Shown here: piece after piece, positions 24,399 to 35,030 of the stretch
How positions within the stretch are numbered: the stretch's first letter is position 1
Layout: every line of letters begins with the position of its first letter
Assembly (NCBI GenBank): GCA_012274445.1
Contig: JAAROD010000090.1
Location: forward strand, 248,001-312,000
Direction of reading: 5' to 3'
DNA from: Sclerotiophoma versabilis
Lineage: Eukaryota; Ascomycota; Dothideomycetes; Pleosporales; Didymellaceae
Length of the DNA: 64,000 nt
The notes under the pieces: model-generated
Seen by the model: only the letters and a program-made list of their open reading frames with translations
Database searches by the model: none
Told to the model about the DNA's origin: nothing
Position numbers and translations under genes: made by a program

Positions 24399-25050
24399 GT
24401 TGCTGGAGACATAGCGGTAGCTCTGCGTGGTAGATTTCGAAGAAGGGATTACGAGGAGAGGAGCGGGGCTGCTGTATTTGCTGAATTGGCCGAGAAGTGG
24501 AAAGGTAGTAATCTACCGTTGCAGAGGTGAGGGGCATATGGTCTGCTAACTCTTCACTTCACCGTGAGAGTGCTCAAGCTCCATATGCTCAAGCTCCATA
24601 TGCCCAAGGCAGGGTGAAAGCGACGACAGAAAGCTTATATGCTCAACCCTTTCATCATCCCATCCTCATCTCCCACACACGCGGGTAATGTCCTAGTAAC
24701 ATTCAGTCTCTTGTCGAAGTTGGCTACCCTCCAGCTTCTTACTCGCAGTCACGGCCTCCGCAATGACCAGTGTACTGTAGGCGTCTCACGTGCAAAGATT
24801 CTTTCCTGGTGGTCTCGGCGGACATGGATACACGTTGCACAAGGGACAAGCAGTCACAAACTTCAAGTCAAGGGCGCGTGGGCGACATGGAAGTTGGCCG
24901 ACCACGAGCTGCGAGGCCCAGGCAGCTCCAAGAGGAGTGGTGGCTCACTCCGCACGGGCCGCTGCCTGCAGGGTCGCAGGGTCGCAGGGTCGGCAGCGCC
25001 TCGGTCCGCCGTCATGGAGGGATGGAAAAAGTTGGGCGTGCTGGTCGCGC
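24399..25050. other. Divergent intergenic region
   Basis: Lies between the Cys-rich gene (minus) and tRNase Z (plus), so it probably contains both promoters. Open frames here change strand and phase and show no domain. Confidence 0.5.
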
Positions 25051-25143
25051 ATGCACATGCACAGCACCACGCCCTCGTACTTTGCGTGATTGCACCAGGC
25101 ATAGATTTCTCTTTCTGCGTCATTCATTTGTTCGCTCGCCAAA

Positions 25144-28100
25144 TTGGCTTCTAGACTCGTCGCCACCGGGCGCATCACGACCGTCACGACCCATCGCTCC
25201 TTCCCTTGGTCGCGCATAGCTCTGGACTCCAAGCTCCACACGCCACGAACAGGTCCCCCTCTCCACTCAGCACCGTCGCATAGCCCTCCTCGGCCTGCAC
25301 ACGACCGCCGCGCCTTCTCGTCCACCGCCGGCCGACGCTCCATCACCGCCCTTCTCGAGTCGCTGCAGAAACTCGCGAAAGAGTCGGAGGAGCAGGCGCA
25401 ATCGCAGTCGCAGTCGCAGTCGCAGTCGCAGTCGCAGTCGCAGTTGCACGCGAACAAGTGGTCAGACACGACGTCGAGGCTGACCAGGGGCCCAACTCCA
25501 ACCCTGACACTCAGCAGGAAGACGCTCAACGCCTTCATCCAACAGAAGCGGGCGCCCAAGGAACGGTTCGCGCTCCTCGAACGTGACGACCGCGCAGGCG
25601 CAGAGTCGGTCGTCGAGAAGAGAGCAAAGCCGCACGACAGCAGACTGTCGGCCAGCGACATGTCCTCGAGCATCGAGTTCATCACAACCCCCACGGCCGA
25701 CACTCCGGGCACGACCATCATCCTGCGCTCCCAGACCAGCAACCACTATGTCTTCGGCAGCCAGGCTGAGGGCCTCCAGCGCGCCCTCGTGCAGCAGGGC
25801 ACCCGCCTGCTGAAGGTCAAGGACTTCTTCCTGACTGGCAGGACCGAGTGGAACAACGTCGGCGGCATGGCCGGCATGATGCTGACCATGACCGACGCCA
25901 CCTCGACCTCGTACGCACAGAACCTGGCCACCTGGGAGAAGGCGAAAGGGCGCGGCCGCGTCACCGAGCCGCCCGTGAAGCCTCGCTTCAACGTCTACGG
26001 CCCGCCCAATCTGAAGCACATGTTCGGTACCTGCCGGAGATTCATCTTTCGAAAAGGCGTCCCCATAGTCGCGACCGAGTACACGGACAAGGCCCTCGCC
26101 AACGACAGTGACGGCACTCCACTGCCCGCCTTCGAGGACGACTTCCTCCAGGTTTGGGCGCTTCCCGTCACTCCTCTGCATAAGGAGGCCAACGCACAGG
26201 CCGACGACGCACAGTTGGAGGACGAGATTCAGCGCTGGGAGCTGAACGCCAACACCTTCGAGGACCACCAGGCGCCGGACAACGAGACACCCCAAGAACG
26301 CCAGGCACGCCACGACCGTATCCGAAGCCTCACCGTCAAACACATGTTCGACTCTAACTGGAGCTTCGACACCCTTGTCGAGCGACACATCTCCGAGGTG
26401 GACATGCCTGCCGCTCTGTTCGTGCGCAACCCAGATGGCCACGGCTACAAGCCCTACACCGGTCCTAAGCCAGGCGGCCCAGATCCTCTTCCCGACGTCA
26501 TGGTTTGGACTCGCACACCCTGGCCTGGGGCCAAGATCATGTCTTTGCCGCCCACAAGGCCTGCGCCTGAGTGCATCTCGTACATCGTGCGAACTTACCC
26601 TGCTCGCGGCTCCTTTGATGTCAAGCGCGCCAAAGAGCTTGGTGTAAAACCTGGCCCAGATTATGGAAAGCTCAGCAACGGGCTGTCTGTACAGAACGCG
26701 AATGGAGAGACAATCACCCCGGATCAGGTCCTTGGTCCAGACAGACCCGGTCAAGGCTTCGCTCTGCTGGACATCCCGTCCGTTGACTATCTTGAGGCTG
26801 TCGTTCAACGTGATGAATTCCAGTCGCCTGATCTAATGCGGGGCATCGAGGCCTTCATCTGGATCCTCGGTTCCGGCGTTGCTGGTCATCCCATCCTGAA
26901 CGACTTCATAAACAAATTTGCCCATATCAAGCATATCGTTTCATCTGCAGATGTATCTACGAATCGCGTAGCATTCGATTCGGTGGCTGGCCAGACAACA
27001 AGACTAGCTCAGGTCGACCCGGCCAGATACCAAGTGCCTCAGTACAATCTTACAAGCTTACCGCAGAAGCAACTTTCCGAATCCATCCAAGCGCAGCAGA
27101 CTATCAATTTACCCAGAAATACCATCGTCGCTGACAGAGGTCTTTCCGCCACGCTCATGCCGAAGTTCGATCTGAGGCCCGACACAAGACAAGCACCTTT
27201 CAATTCAGAGGTGGTCAAGAAAGAGACAGCACCAGAAGTTCTGGAGCTAGCCAAGGTTGCGCAAAAGGCCGTGGAGGATTCACAGAAGGACTTTGAGCCC
27301 TGGCGAGCCCTTTTGGCCCATCCCAATACTGAGATTACCACACTCGGCACAGGCTCAGCGCTACCTTCAAAGTACCGCAACGTTTCCGCCACCCTTGTCC
27401 GCGTTCCTGGTGTGGGCAACTACCTCTTTGATGCCGGCGAGAACACTATGGGCCAGCTGCAGAGAGTGTTCCCACCAGAGGAGCTCACTCAGATTCTGAA
27501 GGAACTGCGTGTGATTTGGATTAGCCACCTTCACGCAGACCACCACCTAGGTACTGCCTCTGTGATCAAAGCTTGGTACCGCATCAGACACAACAGCATA
27601 CCCAATCACTCGCTTTCTAAAGCCGCAACAGCCGCCAGCGATGTCAACGCCTTTGGCCTTTCAGTAATTTCCCATGACGGCATGCTCCAGTGGTTGCGTG
27701 AGTACTCCTCCATCGAAGACTTCGGCTACTCTTGCATTCTTCCTCTCGAGATCACTCCAGCTGCACTCGGGTCCAGTGGCTCCATCCTTTCCATAAAAGG
27801 CAAATCAGAACTAGGAAACCTTACAATCGTACGACAAGATTACGAAACACTTTTTGGCTTTGCCGATATCCAGTCCGTCCGCGTAGCACACTGCCACGGC
27901 GCCATGGCTGTCAGCATCACCTTCCCTCCCTCCTCCCCAGACCGAAACATCCAACCCCTCAAGATCTCCTACTCAGGTGACTGTCGCCCGTCCCAGCCGT
28001 TCTCAAAAATCGGCAAAGACACGACGGTCCTCATTCATGAAGCAACCTTCGATGACGAACTTGAAGGCGACGCGCGCGCAAAGAAACACTCCACGACCTC

Positions 28101-28659
28101 GGAGGCGCTCGGCATCGGCGCGCGCATGAATGCCAAAGCTGTTGTCCTCACCCACTTCAGCCAGCGCTACCAGAAGATCCCTGTCTTGCAAACTGTCCAA
28201 GACGGCGAACCATCATCAGCTGAGGATACGCTCGCAGTGGCCGAAGACGCGGATGCAGAGGCAGACGATGCAGATCCGTCTGCAGATTCCACAATGCAGA
28301 ACAGTGATATTCGGCCCCCACCCGCTGGCCCCGCAGTTCCGCAGCCGCCGAAACTCGTGCACCAGGCGAGCTCGCTGGCGGAGAACGAGCGCGTGATCAA
28401 GGTCAGGAGTAAGGATATGAAGGTTGCTATTGCGTTTGACTATATGCGCGTCAAGCTCAAGGATATCGTTGAGTTGGAGAAGTACAATGAGGCGCTGAAT
28501 GAACTACTAGTCAAGGAGGTTGCGGAGGAGGAGGGTGAGGGAACGGGTGTCAATACAAATGGGAAGAGGATGAGTGAAGATGATGCAGAGGGGAAAGGGA
28601 AGAGTAAGAAGCAGAAGAAGAAAGAGAAGGCGAAGACGCAGACGCAGAGGAATAATTGA
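25144..28659 (+). CDS. Long-form tRNase Z (3'-tRNA processing endonuclease)
   Basis: Removes 3' trailers from precursor tRNAs before CCA addition. The core starts at the ATG at 25660 (MSSSIEFITTPTADTPG) with the inactive N-terminal metallo-lactamase half (FFLTGRTEWNNVGGMAGMMLT, FNVYGPPNLKHMF), then the active C-terminal half: TLGTGSALPSKYRN, the metal motif in SHLHADHHLG (HxHxDH), RVAHCHGAMAV, SYSGDCRPS, IHEATFDDEL, KKHSTTSEALGIG and VVLTHFSQRY. A Lys-rich tail ends the protein. Upstream of 25660 the frame is open without ATG from about 25105 and encodes an Arg/Ser-rich, mitochondrial-targeting-like stretch (RRAFSSTAGRRSITALLESL). A 78-nt intron (25077-25154) would connect it to an ATG at 25051. 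No introns are seen in the remaining 3 kb. Confidence 0.93.
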   Translation: MASRLVATGRITTVTTHRSFPWSRIALDSKLHTPRTGPPLHSAPSHSPPRPAHDRRAFSSTAGRRSITALLESLQKLAKESEEQAQSQSQSQSQSQSQSQLHANKWSDTTSRLTRGPTPTLTLSRKTLNAFIQQKRAPKERFALLERDDRAGAESVVEKRAKPHDSRLSASDMSSSIEFITTPTADTPGTTIILRSQTSNHYVFGSQAEGLQRALVQQGTRLLKVKDFFLTGRTEWNNVGGMAGMMLTMTDATSTSYAQNLATWEKAKGRGRVTEPPVKPRFNVYGPPNLKHMFGTCRRFIFRKGVPIVATEYTDKALANDSDGTPLPAFEDDFLQVWALPVTPLHKEANAQADDAQLEDEIQRWELNANTFEDHQAPDNETPQERQARHDRIRSLTVKHMFDSNWSFDTLVERHISEVDMPAALFVRNPDGHGYKPYTGPKPGGPDPLPDVMVWTRTPWPGAKIMSLPPTRPAPECISYIVRTYPARGSFDVKRAKELGVKPGPDYGKLSNGLSVQNANGETITPDQVLGPDRPGQGFALLDIPSVDYLEAVVQRDEFQSPDLMRGIEAFIWILGSGVAGHPILNDFINKFAHIKHIVSSADVSTNRVAFDSVAGQTTRLAQVDPARYQVPQYNLTSLPQKQLSESIQAQQTINLPRNTIVADRGLSATLMPKFDLRPDTRQAPFNSEVVKKETAPEVLELAKVAQKAVEDSQKDFEPWRALLAHPNTEITTLGTGSALPSKYRNVSATLVRVPGVGNYLFDAGENTMGQLQRVFPPEELTQILKELRVIWISHLHADHHLGTASVIKAWYRIRHNSIPNHSLSKAATAASDVNAFGLSVISHDGMLQWLREYSSIEDFGYSCILPLEITPAALGSSGSILSIKGKSELGNLTIVRQDYETLFGFADIQSVRVAHCHGAMAVSITFPPSSPDRNIQPLKISYSGDCRPSQPFSKIGKDTTVLIHEATFDDELEGDARAKKHSTTSEALGIGARMNAKAVVLTHFSQRYQKIPVLQTVQDGEPSSAEDTLAVAEDADAEADDADPSADSTMQNSDIRPPPAGPAVPQPPKLVHQASSLAENERVIKVRSKDMKVAIAFDYMRVKLKDIVELEKYNEALNELLVKEVAEEEGEGTGVNTNGKRMSEDDAEGKGKSKKQKKKEKAKTQTQRNN
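25405..25444 (+). repeat. CAGTCG hexanucleotide microsatellite inside tRNase Z
   Basis: Six perfect CAGTCG units plus a partial one, coding for an alternating Gln-Ser run in the N-terminal extension before the catalytic core. In frame, so length change would not break the protein. Confidence 0.85.
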
Positions 28660-31600
28660 GGAGATGGAGGGACTGCAGAAAAGCGATGTAGGCAAGTCAA
28701 ACAACATATGTACATAACGGATGCTCGGTTTCCAGGTTTTGCTGGTGATCTGATGTAAGATCTAGTCGCACGAGTATAGACCGCTATCACGTCAGGTCCT
28801 CGTAATTCGTGAACGTTCAACAAGTGAGAATCATGTAACATACTGTTAGAACACGTTTACTTGGCCGGTTGATACGAGCAGCGATGCACACGGACATGAT
28901 GGTTGTTCGGTTTTATCTTGAGCTCGATCCCTCCAAGACATAAGAAAGACGCTGGTCGTTTTGGTCATAAGTACAGTCAGGGTGACATATCTTCAACGTA
29001 GTGACCTTTCAAATTTAGTGGATGTTTGGCAAAAACTGCACATATATTGACTACCATTCGAGACAACATCCAAATCTGCTGTTTAGACTTTCGAGCAATC
29101 ATGGACTGCAGGTCACTGCTTTTGGACCTCAAGTAAGGATAGGCATGCAGACGACTTACTCAGGAAGGACAAAGAATCAATGTATACGACAGGAACCATT
29201 GAACGCATGCACTTCTGGGACGCGAGCTTTCGGAAGCGCGTCCTTGTGCGTTAGCTCCTTCTAGCAGACTGCGGCTCGCGCATACTGTAGCTATACGACC
29301 TGCGGTTATCACTGATGTGAACATTTGCGTCATCTCTTACATCAGGGAACGTCAAATTTCCAGGAAGAAAGCTCAAATATGGAGTATTACGGATCGCTCT
29401 TCTGATATTTGTAGATCGCACCGTTCCTGTTCTCCCTTTCTCGTCTCCAGCGCAGAGTTCGGACGACGAAGGAGCCGACAGATATCTGGTTATGAAGCAA
29501 CACTTTCGACCAGATATGAGCTCGTATATATCAGGATGGTGCTTGGCTTTCAGATCTTAACCACGCGACAGAAAACCTTAGCGCATGGCTACAATGATTT
29601 GTGGAACCGATTTCATGACATCAGGTCCAGAAACATCGATAAACGTGTTTGGCTCTCACCGATAGCTCACAAATGACAACAAAGCATGAGAGAAACCTAT
29701 TGAGGACTCGACTTTGGGAGGATTTTCTTGTTCATGCCGGAGTCGGTGGGAAGGGAGCAACGCACCGTGAACGTACCCACAAGTCTTGTTAGCATACTCT
29801 CAGAAGGATATCAGAGCCTGCTCTCCAAAGCGTTTTTGACAACAGTGAGATAAACATACTTGGCCATGATAGCAATAATATCACATACAGGCCACCCTTC
29901 CTTACCCGATCCATGGTACTTTTCGTCACAATTCCTGGACAACAATGATCACAGACATGTGCCTGCAAATTTGAGATTTGGATCGAGGGAAGAAAGCACG
30001 TGTTATGTGTAGACAAAGACTTTAATCACTCGGAAGTGGTATGGATACATGCTTGAGTAGTCGCAAGTGGTTATTTTATGTGCGCTTCTTGTCAAGGTCA
30101 GATTTTATTACCTAGCGGAGCTAGCGATGAAAGAAACATGCCGTGGGTTCTGGCAACTTTATGAAAATCAACGTCTTTGTTCATGTTTTCGGCTGAATAC
30201 TCTGGCTCTACTTAACTCTACTTGGCTCAGCGCCAAGTCTCTTGCACGAGCTGCTTTTGCTGTGCCTGGTATGAGTAAGAGGTGGACACATAGAGGATTT
30301 TCTACACATCGTCACGAGGTCGAATCGGGACCATTCTTGGATAAAGACGGCTTATCACCAGCATAAAGACACAGTGACTGAGTACTGCCCAACAAGCCAA
30401 CAACGACTTTTCCTTCGTTCCAATAATAAATTTGAAGAGCTTGGGGCGCTCTTAAATCACTCTTGCTACAATAGCCCTGGTACAAGAAACCACCATCGAC
30501 ATGCGAAAGGATCAACACACATCTCCGTCGAATAGCAAAGTGTGGGGGATTCATAATAAACACGATCAGCATACATTCGCTGGTGCTCAGAGCATGAGAG
30601 GTTAGAAGACGAAATTTGACAAATGATCCCTTGAGAGTTAATGGTACTGCGATGTGTTTGGCCAACCAGCGCTATAATAGCCATTGTCTTGCCTACTGAA
30701 CTGACGCTCACGACGCAGCTACTAATTTACTACAACCACGTCCTATGGGCCTCAAAATGATACTGCCTTGATTAGCCGTGATATTTTAAGAACATCCAAC
30801 TCGTACGTTGGCGGCATATACATTGATGTGTGGTTGTGACTTCGAAGCACGGTCGAAGAATGGTCAGAATTCTGACTGAAGGCTGCCACGCTCGAGGCAC
30901 AAGGCTCGAGAATTGCTATTGCAGTGCAACATGATGAAACTGCGCGCGTGATGGAAGCACTCGTGGCTGTGTTCCTGGACTTTATCTTGTCGTACTCGCA
31001 CAAAAGCCTGCTTTCGAGATGTCATATTTGTGACCGCGTTGCAAATCATCTACTTAATTGCCGGTAGACTTCATGCTAATCGTGCGCAAGTCTTGGATTT
31101 ACCAAGCGCGATCGTATTATTGCGGCTTGACCTGTACGACACGGAGCGAGCACAGCAGCGAAAAGGATAGTTGCATTGATAGCGTCAGTAATGCAGGCTC
31201 CTGTACCGCCAAACTTGCGTAGCCACAATCTCCTTGCTCAGCAAACGAAAGTGGACTGCCAGCTTTTTCCCACAACATGGTAATAGCTGGCGCAGTAATG
31301 ACCAGGGCCATCGGGGAGGGTGGTCGAATCCTTGCATGTGTAAAAGGACCCTGGTCTGTTTGCATGAACCCCAATCTCCCTGGACACGAGTCAGATGAGT
31401 AAGTACCATGGTAAATCATGGTAACGAAGATGAGCTTTGCAATGTCTGGTATCGCGCTCTGACCTATGAAAGGATGCGCACGAAGCGCAATTGGCGGTCT
31501 GTCATTGAGTCATTTTTCGGTCAAAGCTGCGGATGCTGCGGAAGTCCATATGTGCGCAGTGGTGATCTGTGCGAACTGACTGTGTCCCGCGGGAGCAGTC

Positions 31601-33499
31601 CGTGCTAGAGTACAAGATACATGGGCGCCTCTCATATGTGACAAGGGCACCTCACATGTATGCAGCCGCTGTCAGCTGCGGCGTGAGTGCCCAAGGGCTC
31701 GGAGACGACCGGCTAAATGTTTCGTCTCCACTTTGAGGGGTTCTGCGCTAGTGGGTGGGAGGGCGATCAGCCAGTCTCTGGATGCAATTCGAGCCGGTCG
31801 GACATGCGCATGCGGCTCAGACCTCGTCGCATGAGAAGCTGTTTCTGAAAATAGGACACTGATCCTGGAAGAAGCTGCGCAGCTCGCGTTGCTTTTGTGG
31901 AAAGTTGTTGCCGCGGGGTCGTGCAGGGTCGCCCCAGCCCTTGCGTGATGATGATGCGCGGAATGAACGGCCATGAACGTGTCAATTGCGTGTTCTGCTG
32001 CGTGCAGTTATGCTCGGGACGATTCTCAAATGTATTGGCAATGTTGCACCCTCGCTGCGTTTGAGATGATCGCCGTCTAGAGACGGCAGATGTGAGCCGG
32101 CATCGCCTAGGAGTGGGCTCCGCTTCTGCAATGTGACAAGATGTGACGGATCGTTGACAGCTCGCAGCAGTTCATTGGAGATTGGCGAACTGCCCCTGGT
32201 AGCAAAAGCATGCGTCGATCATGTTTCCGCGGATCTGGTTGGGGACGTTGCTTGCTTTTCCCTTGATGACAGAAACGCCATGTTCAGGTCGCCGGCATGC
32301 ACATGGTGCACGGCATGGGTCGGACGCCTGATCTGACGCCTCGTACTAGAGGAGTCTGTGGAGATATTACGAGGCTGGGGTTGGGGTGAGGCTGCCAGTC
32401 AGGTTGCAGTGGGGGTGTTGGCGAGGTGGAAGGAATATTGTGAGGCGAGGAGGATCACGAACCCTGTCAAAGAAGGGGCGACGACGGCACCTCTCACAAC
32501 ACAGTACCGAGGCAGAGAGAGAACCTGGAAGAGAGCGCGGTCTATGAAGAAACGTTGCAATGAAGCTTTGGAAGTGTCTATGGTACTAAATCATCTATGG
32601 TACATTTGCTGCCCGACCCTGCAGCCCAATTATGTCGCTTCATGCCGTCATGCGAGCTACAACAACCCCACAATCCCTAGCATCCATAGTCCACGCCTCC
32701 AGAGCTTAGGCACGAGCGAAGGAATGTTCATTGCCACCCAACGTTTGGGCGTGTAGTTGTCGAAACACCTTCCTAACACTTCCGCTGCAAGGTTCGAGGC
32801 CACCGGAATCTGCAGCTGAGCATGGACATACCGGTGACCTTCTGCATGCCGCTATGCCCAGTCTCCACAACGCCATCGACCTGCTCTCCTTCCCCACTCA
32901 TTATCGTAGACTCCGTAAACCGACCAGCGCCTGCGCAGGCCTGTCAATGCCCTCATTACCAAACCCCGCTCTAAATCCCGAGTCCAATATCGAGACATGC
33001 CCTTTTGTCCTTGCCAGCGCCCCATGCCCGATCTAACCGCAGTACCATCCATCCCAAGTTCCAAATAAGTAGGTACGAGCATCGTTCCTTGGCATACATG
33101 GTCCGAAGTGGAGAAGAAGACAAACTGAAGCGGTAAGAAGAAGCAGTAGTGCAACGCGAAGCGAGAGCGCTCGGTGAAGTAGCGCGAAAACCCGCGAATG
33201 CAAATACAATTGATGCAACAAAAAACGTACGCAGATAGCCGCCCGGAACAGTTTCAGCTGCCGTAGCGGCGCCAATTGAAATCTAAGAAACCAGAAAACA
33301 CAAAGCAAGAAGATCGAGATACTGAATACTCAGTAGATGTACAGAAGACAAGGGACAGTACCCATAAACGTAGTGTTGAATCGCGCGGTCAAGCATTAGG
33401 TAGATGTAGACGTCGTACTCGCGGGGCTTTGAAGCTCACAACAGGCGGCAGTGCGTAAGCCGCTGGTGCGCAGAAGTAGCTGTGTGAAATGCGGTATGT
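28660..33499. other. Gene-poor 4.8 kb
   Basis: Only short frames on both strands, none above about 130 codons and none with a recognisable motif or plausible intron chain. Base composition is ordinary, so this is not RIP-destroyed repeat. It contains the 3' ends of tRNase Z (plus) and the next minus-strand gene; the rest shows nothing I can name. Confidence 0.5.
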
Positions 33500-34805
33500 T
33501 TATCGTCTGCGCGCATTTGCGGTGGGTCGCTGTGCGGAGGAGCCGGCGCCCACTTCCTCGAGAAGGTCGAGACAAGAGGTCAACACTACTGGCAGTTAGT
33601 AACGTGGGAGACGTAAGAGGCGTAATGTGACACTGACTTGCTATGATTTCTTCTTCCCATACACCCATCTGGTAGTCGACCAGACCGTGCTTCTCCATGT
33701 TGTCACAGTTCTTCACGAGCTGAGTGCCCATCTTCTCCAGTGTGTCGTAGTCGATGAGCGTTTGCGGTGGCTGTGGTCGCTGACCCGTGTTGATCATTTC
33801 TTGGGTCATGGTCTTTTGCTTCTGGAGTGTCGATAGCCAGCATGTGTTGAACTCTTCCCACAGCTTGAGGCGCTGCGCGTAGTGGGTCTCGTCGTCGCGC
33901 ACTAGGCCTGTAGTCAATTCAGCTGTTCGTTCCGTCCCGTGCTCTCGAGGAGACTTACCCAGTGTCTCAGCCCAGTGCAGCAGCCATTCGGACAGCCTGT
34001 GTAGCTGCGCACCGGCCTCATTGATGCGCCCATCGTGCACATACTGAAACGTCTTCTTCAGCTCGCTCTGGTAGTTGTTGTAGAAGTCGTCGTATTCATT
34101 GCCGCTTCCATGCTGCTCGCTATAGCTGCCTGGCTGCGAGTAGCCAGCTTGAGCGGTAGCCTGGTGTGGATCTGTCATTCCGCCGGCGGTGTATGCGGGC
34201 GCGAGCTGTTCTCGTCCGACCGGGGCTTGCTGCGCTGTATATCCTAGCGAGGGGTACTGGGAAGGGACGCTTTGTGTCGCAATGGCAGAGGCAGGCGCGC
34301 TCGTGGGACCACCCTCGCCGGCCACATTGTAGTATTGCGGTTGTGCGACCCCAAAGCCGGTGCTCAGGACCTCTATTGCCGAATCCCTGTTTTGTTGGTA
34401 CGGTTCCACAGGCTCATATTGTGACGACCCTGTCGCAGAGCCCTGCGCGCCAGGCACGCTGTACATGACATTCTGGCCATAGGGCGAGTACTGTTGCTGT
34501 GCTGCACGCTGCTGCTGCGGTTGCTGGTCTGGGCTGTAACCTTGCGCGCCGTAAGACACGCCTGACGATTGGATCGACGAGCCGACAAACTGTGAGCCTT
34601 CGCCGTAAGCGTAACCGTAACTCTGCGAGCTGGGGCGGCTACCGGAGGAGGGGGCAGAAGTAGGTGGGGCAGGTGCAGTCAAGGGCGCCTGCCTGAAGCG
34701 ATCGGAAGCGCTTACCACGGGGTATGAGCTCTGCGGTGGAAGGAGCGTGCCTTGCTGGCTCGCGTAACCTGAGGGGCTCTGCCGCGGCCGACGGTCATTG
34801 TCCAT
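33500..34805 (-). CDS. Conserved fungal protein with prion-like Q/S/Y/P-rich N-terminus
   Basis: Function unknown. Starting at the methionine at 34805 (MDNDRRPRQSPSGYASQQG), the first 240 residues are Gln/Ser/Tyr/Pro/Gly rich, of the kind that forms disordered or phase-separating regions. The C-terminal 150 residues are a compact, probably helical domain: YDDFYNNYQSELKKTFQYV, LHRLSEWLLHWAETLG, then LKLWEEFNTCWLSTLQ. Two introns are needed: 33908-33958 (51 nt), joining AETLG to LVRDDETHY, and 33589-33637 (49 nt, GTCAGT donor, CTAAC branch), giving an ending IAIVLTSCLDLLEEVG and a stop at 33500. Without the second intron the frame runs on with unrelated sequence to 33396. The frame is open upstream to 35030, so a longer N-terminus is possible. 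Confidence 0.7.
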
Positions 34806-35030
34806 CCCACCCAGCCGGCCTTTGAGCTGCAGACTGAAGGGCGGTTCGAGTGCCCGGTACCCTAAGGGCGAGACTGGTGGCGTCGCGTAGTTGGCCAGCT
34901 TGCAGGCTTGGTACAAGACTGCGAAGGGGCGCAAGAGTCGGGACGAGGTGGGGTTGGAATGGAGTAGAGTGTCTTGGAGGTGACGACAGCAAGAGCTATG
35001 CGGATTGGAGAGCCGGGCGAGGGGGGTCAA

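Noticed and set aside
25462..26808. 448-codon open frame on the minus strand
   Set aside because: Antisense shadow of tRNase Z in GC-rich coding DNA; no motif.
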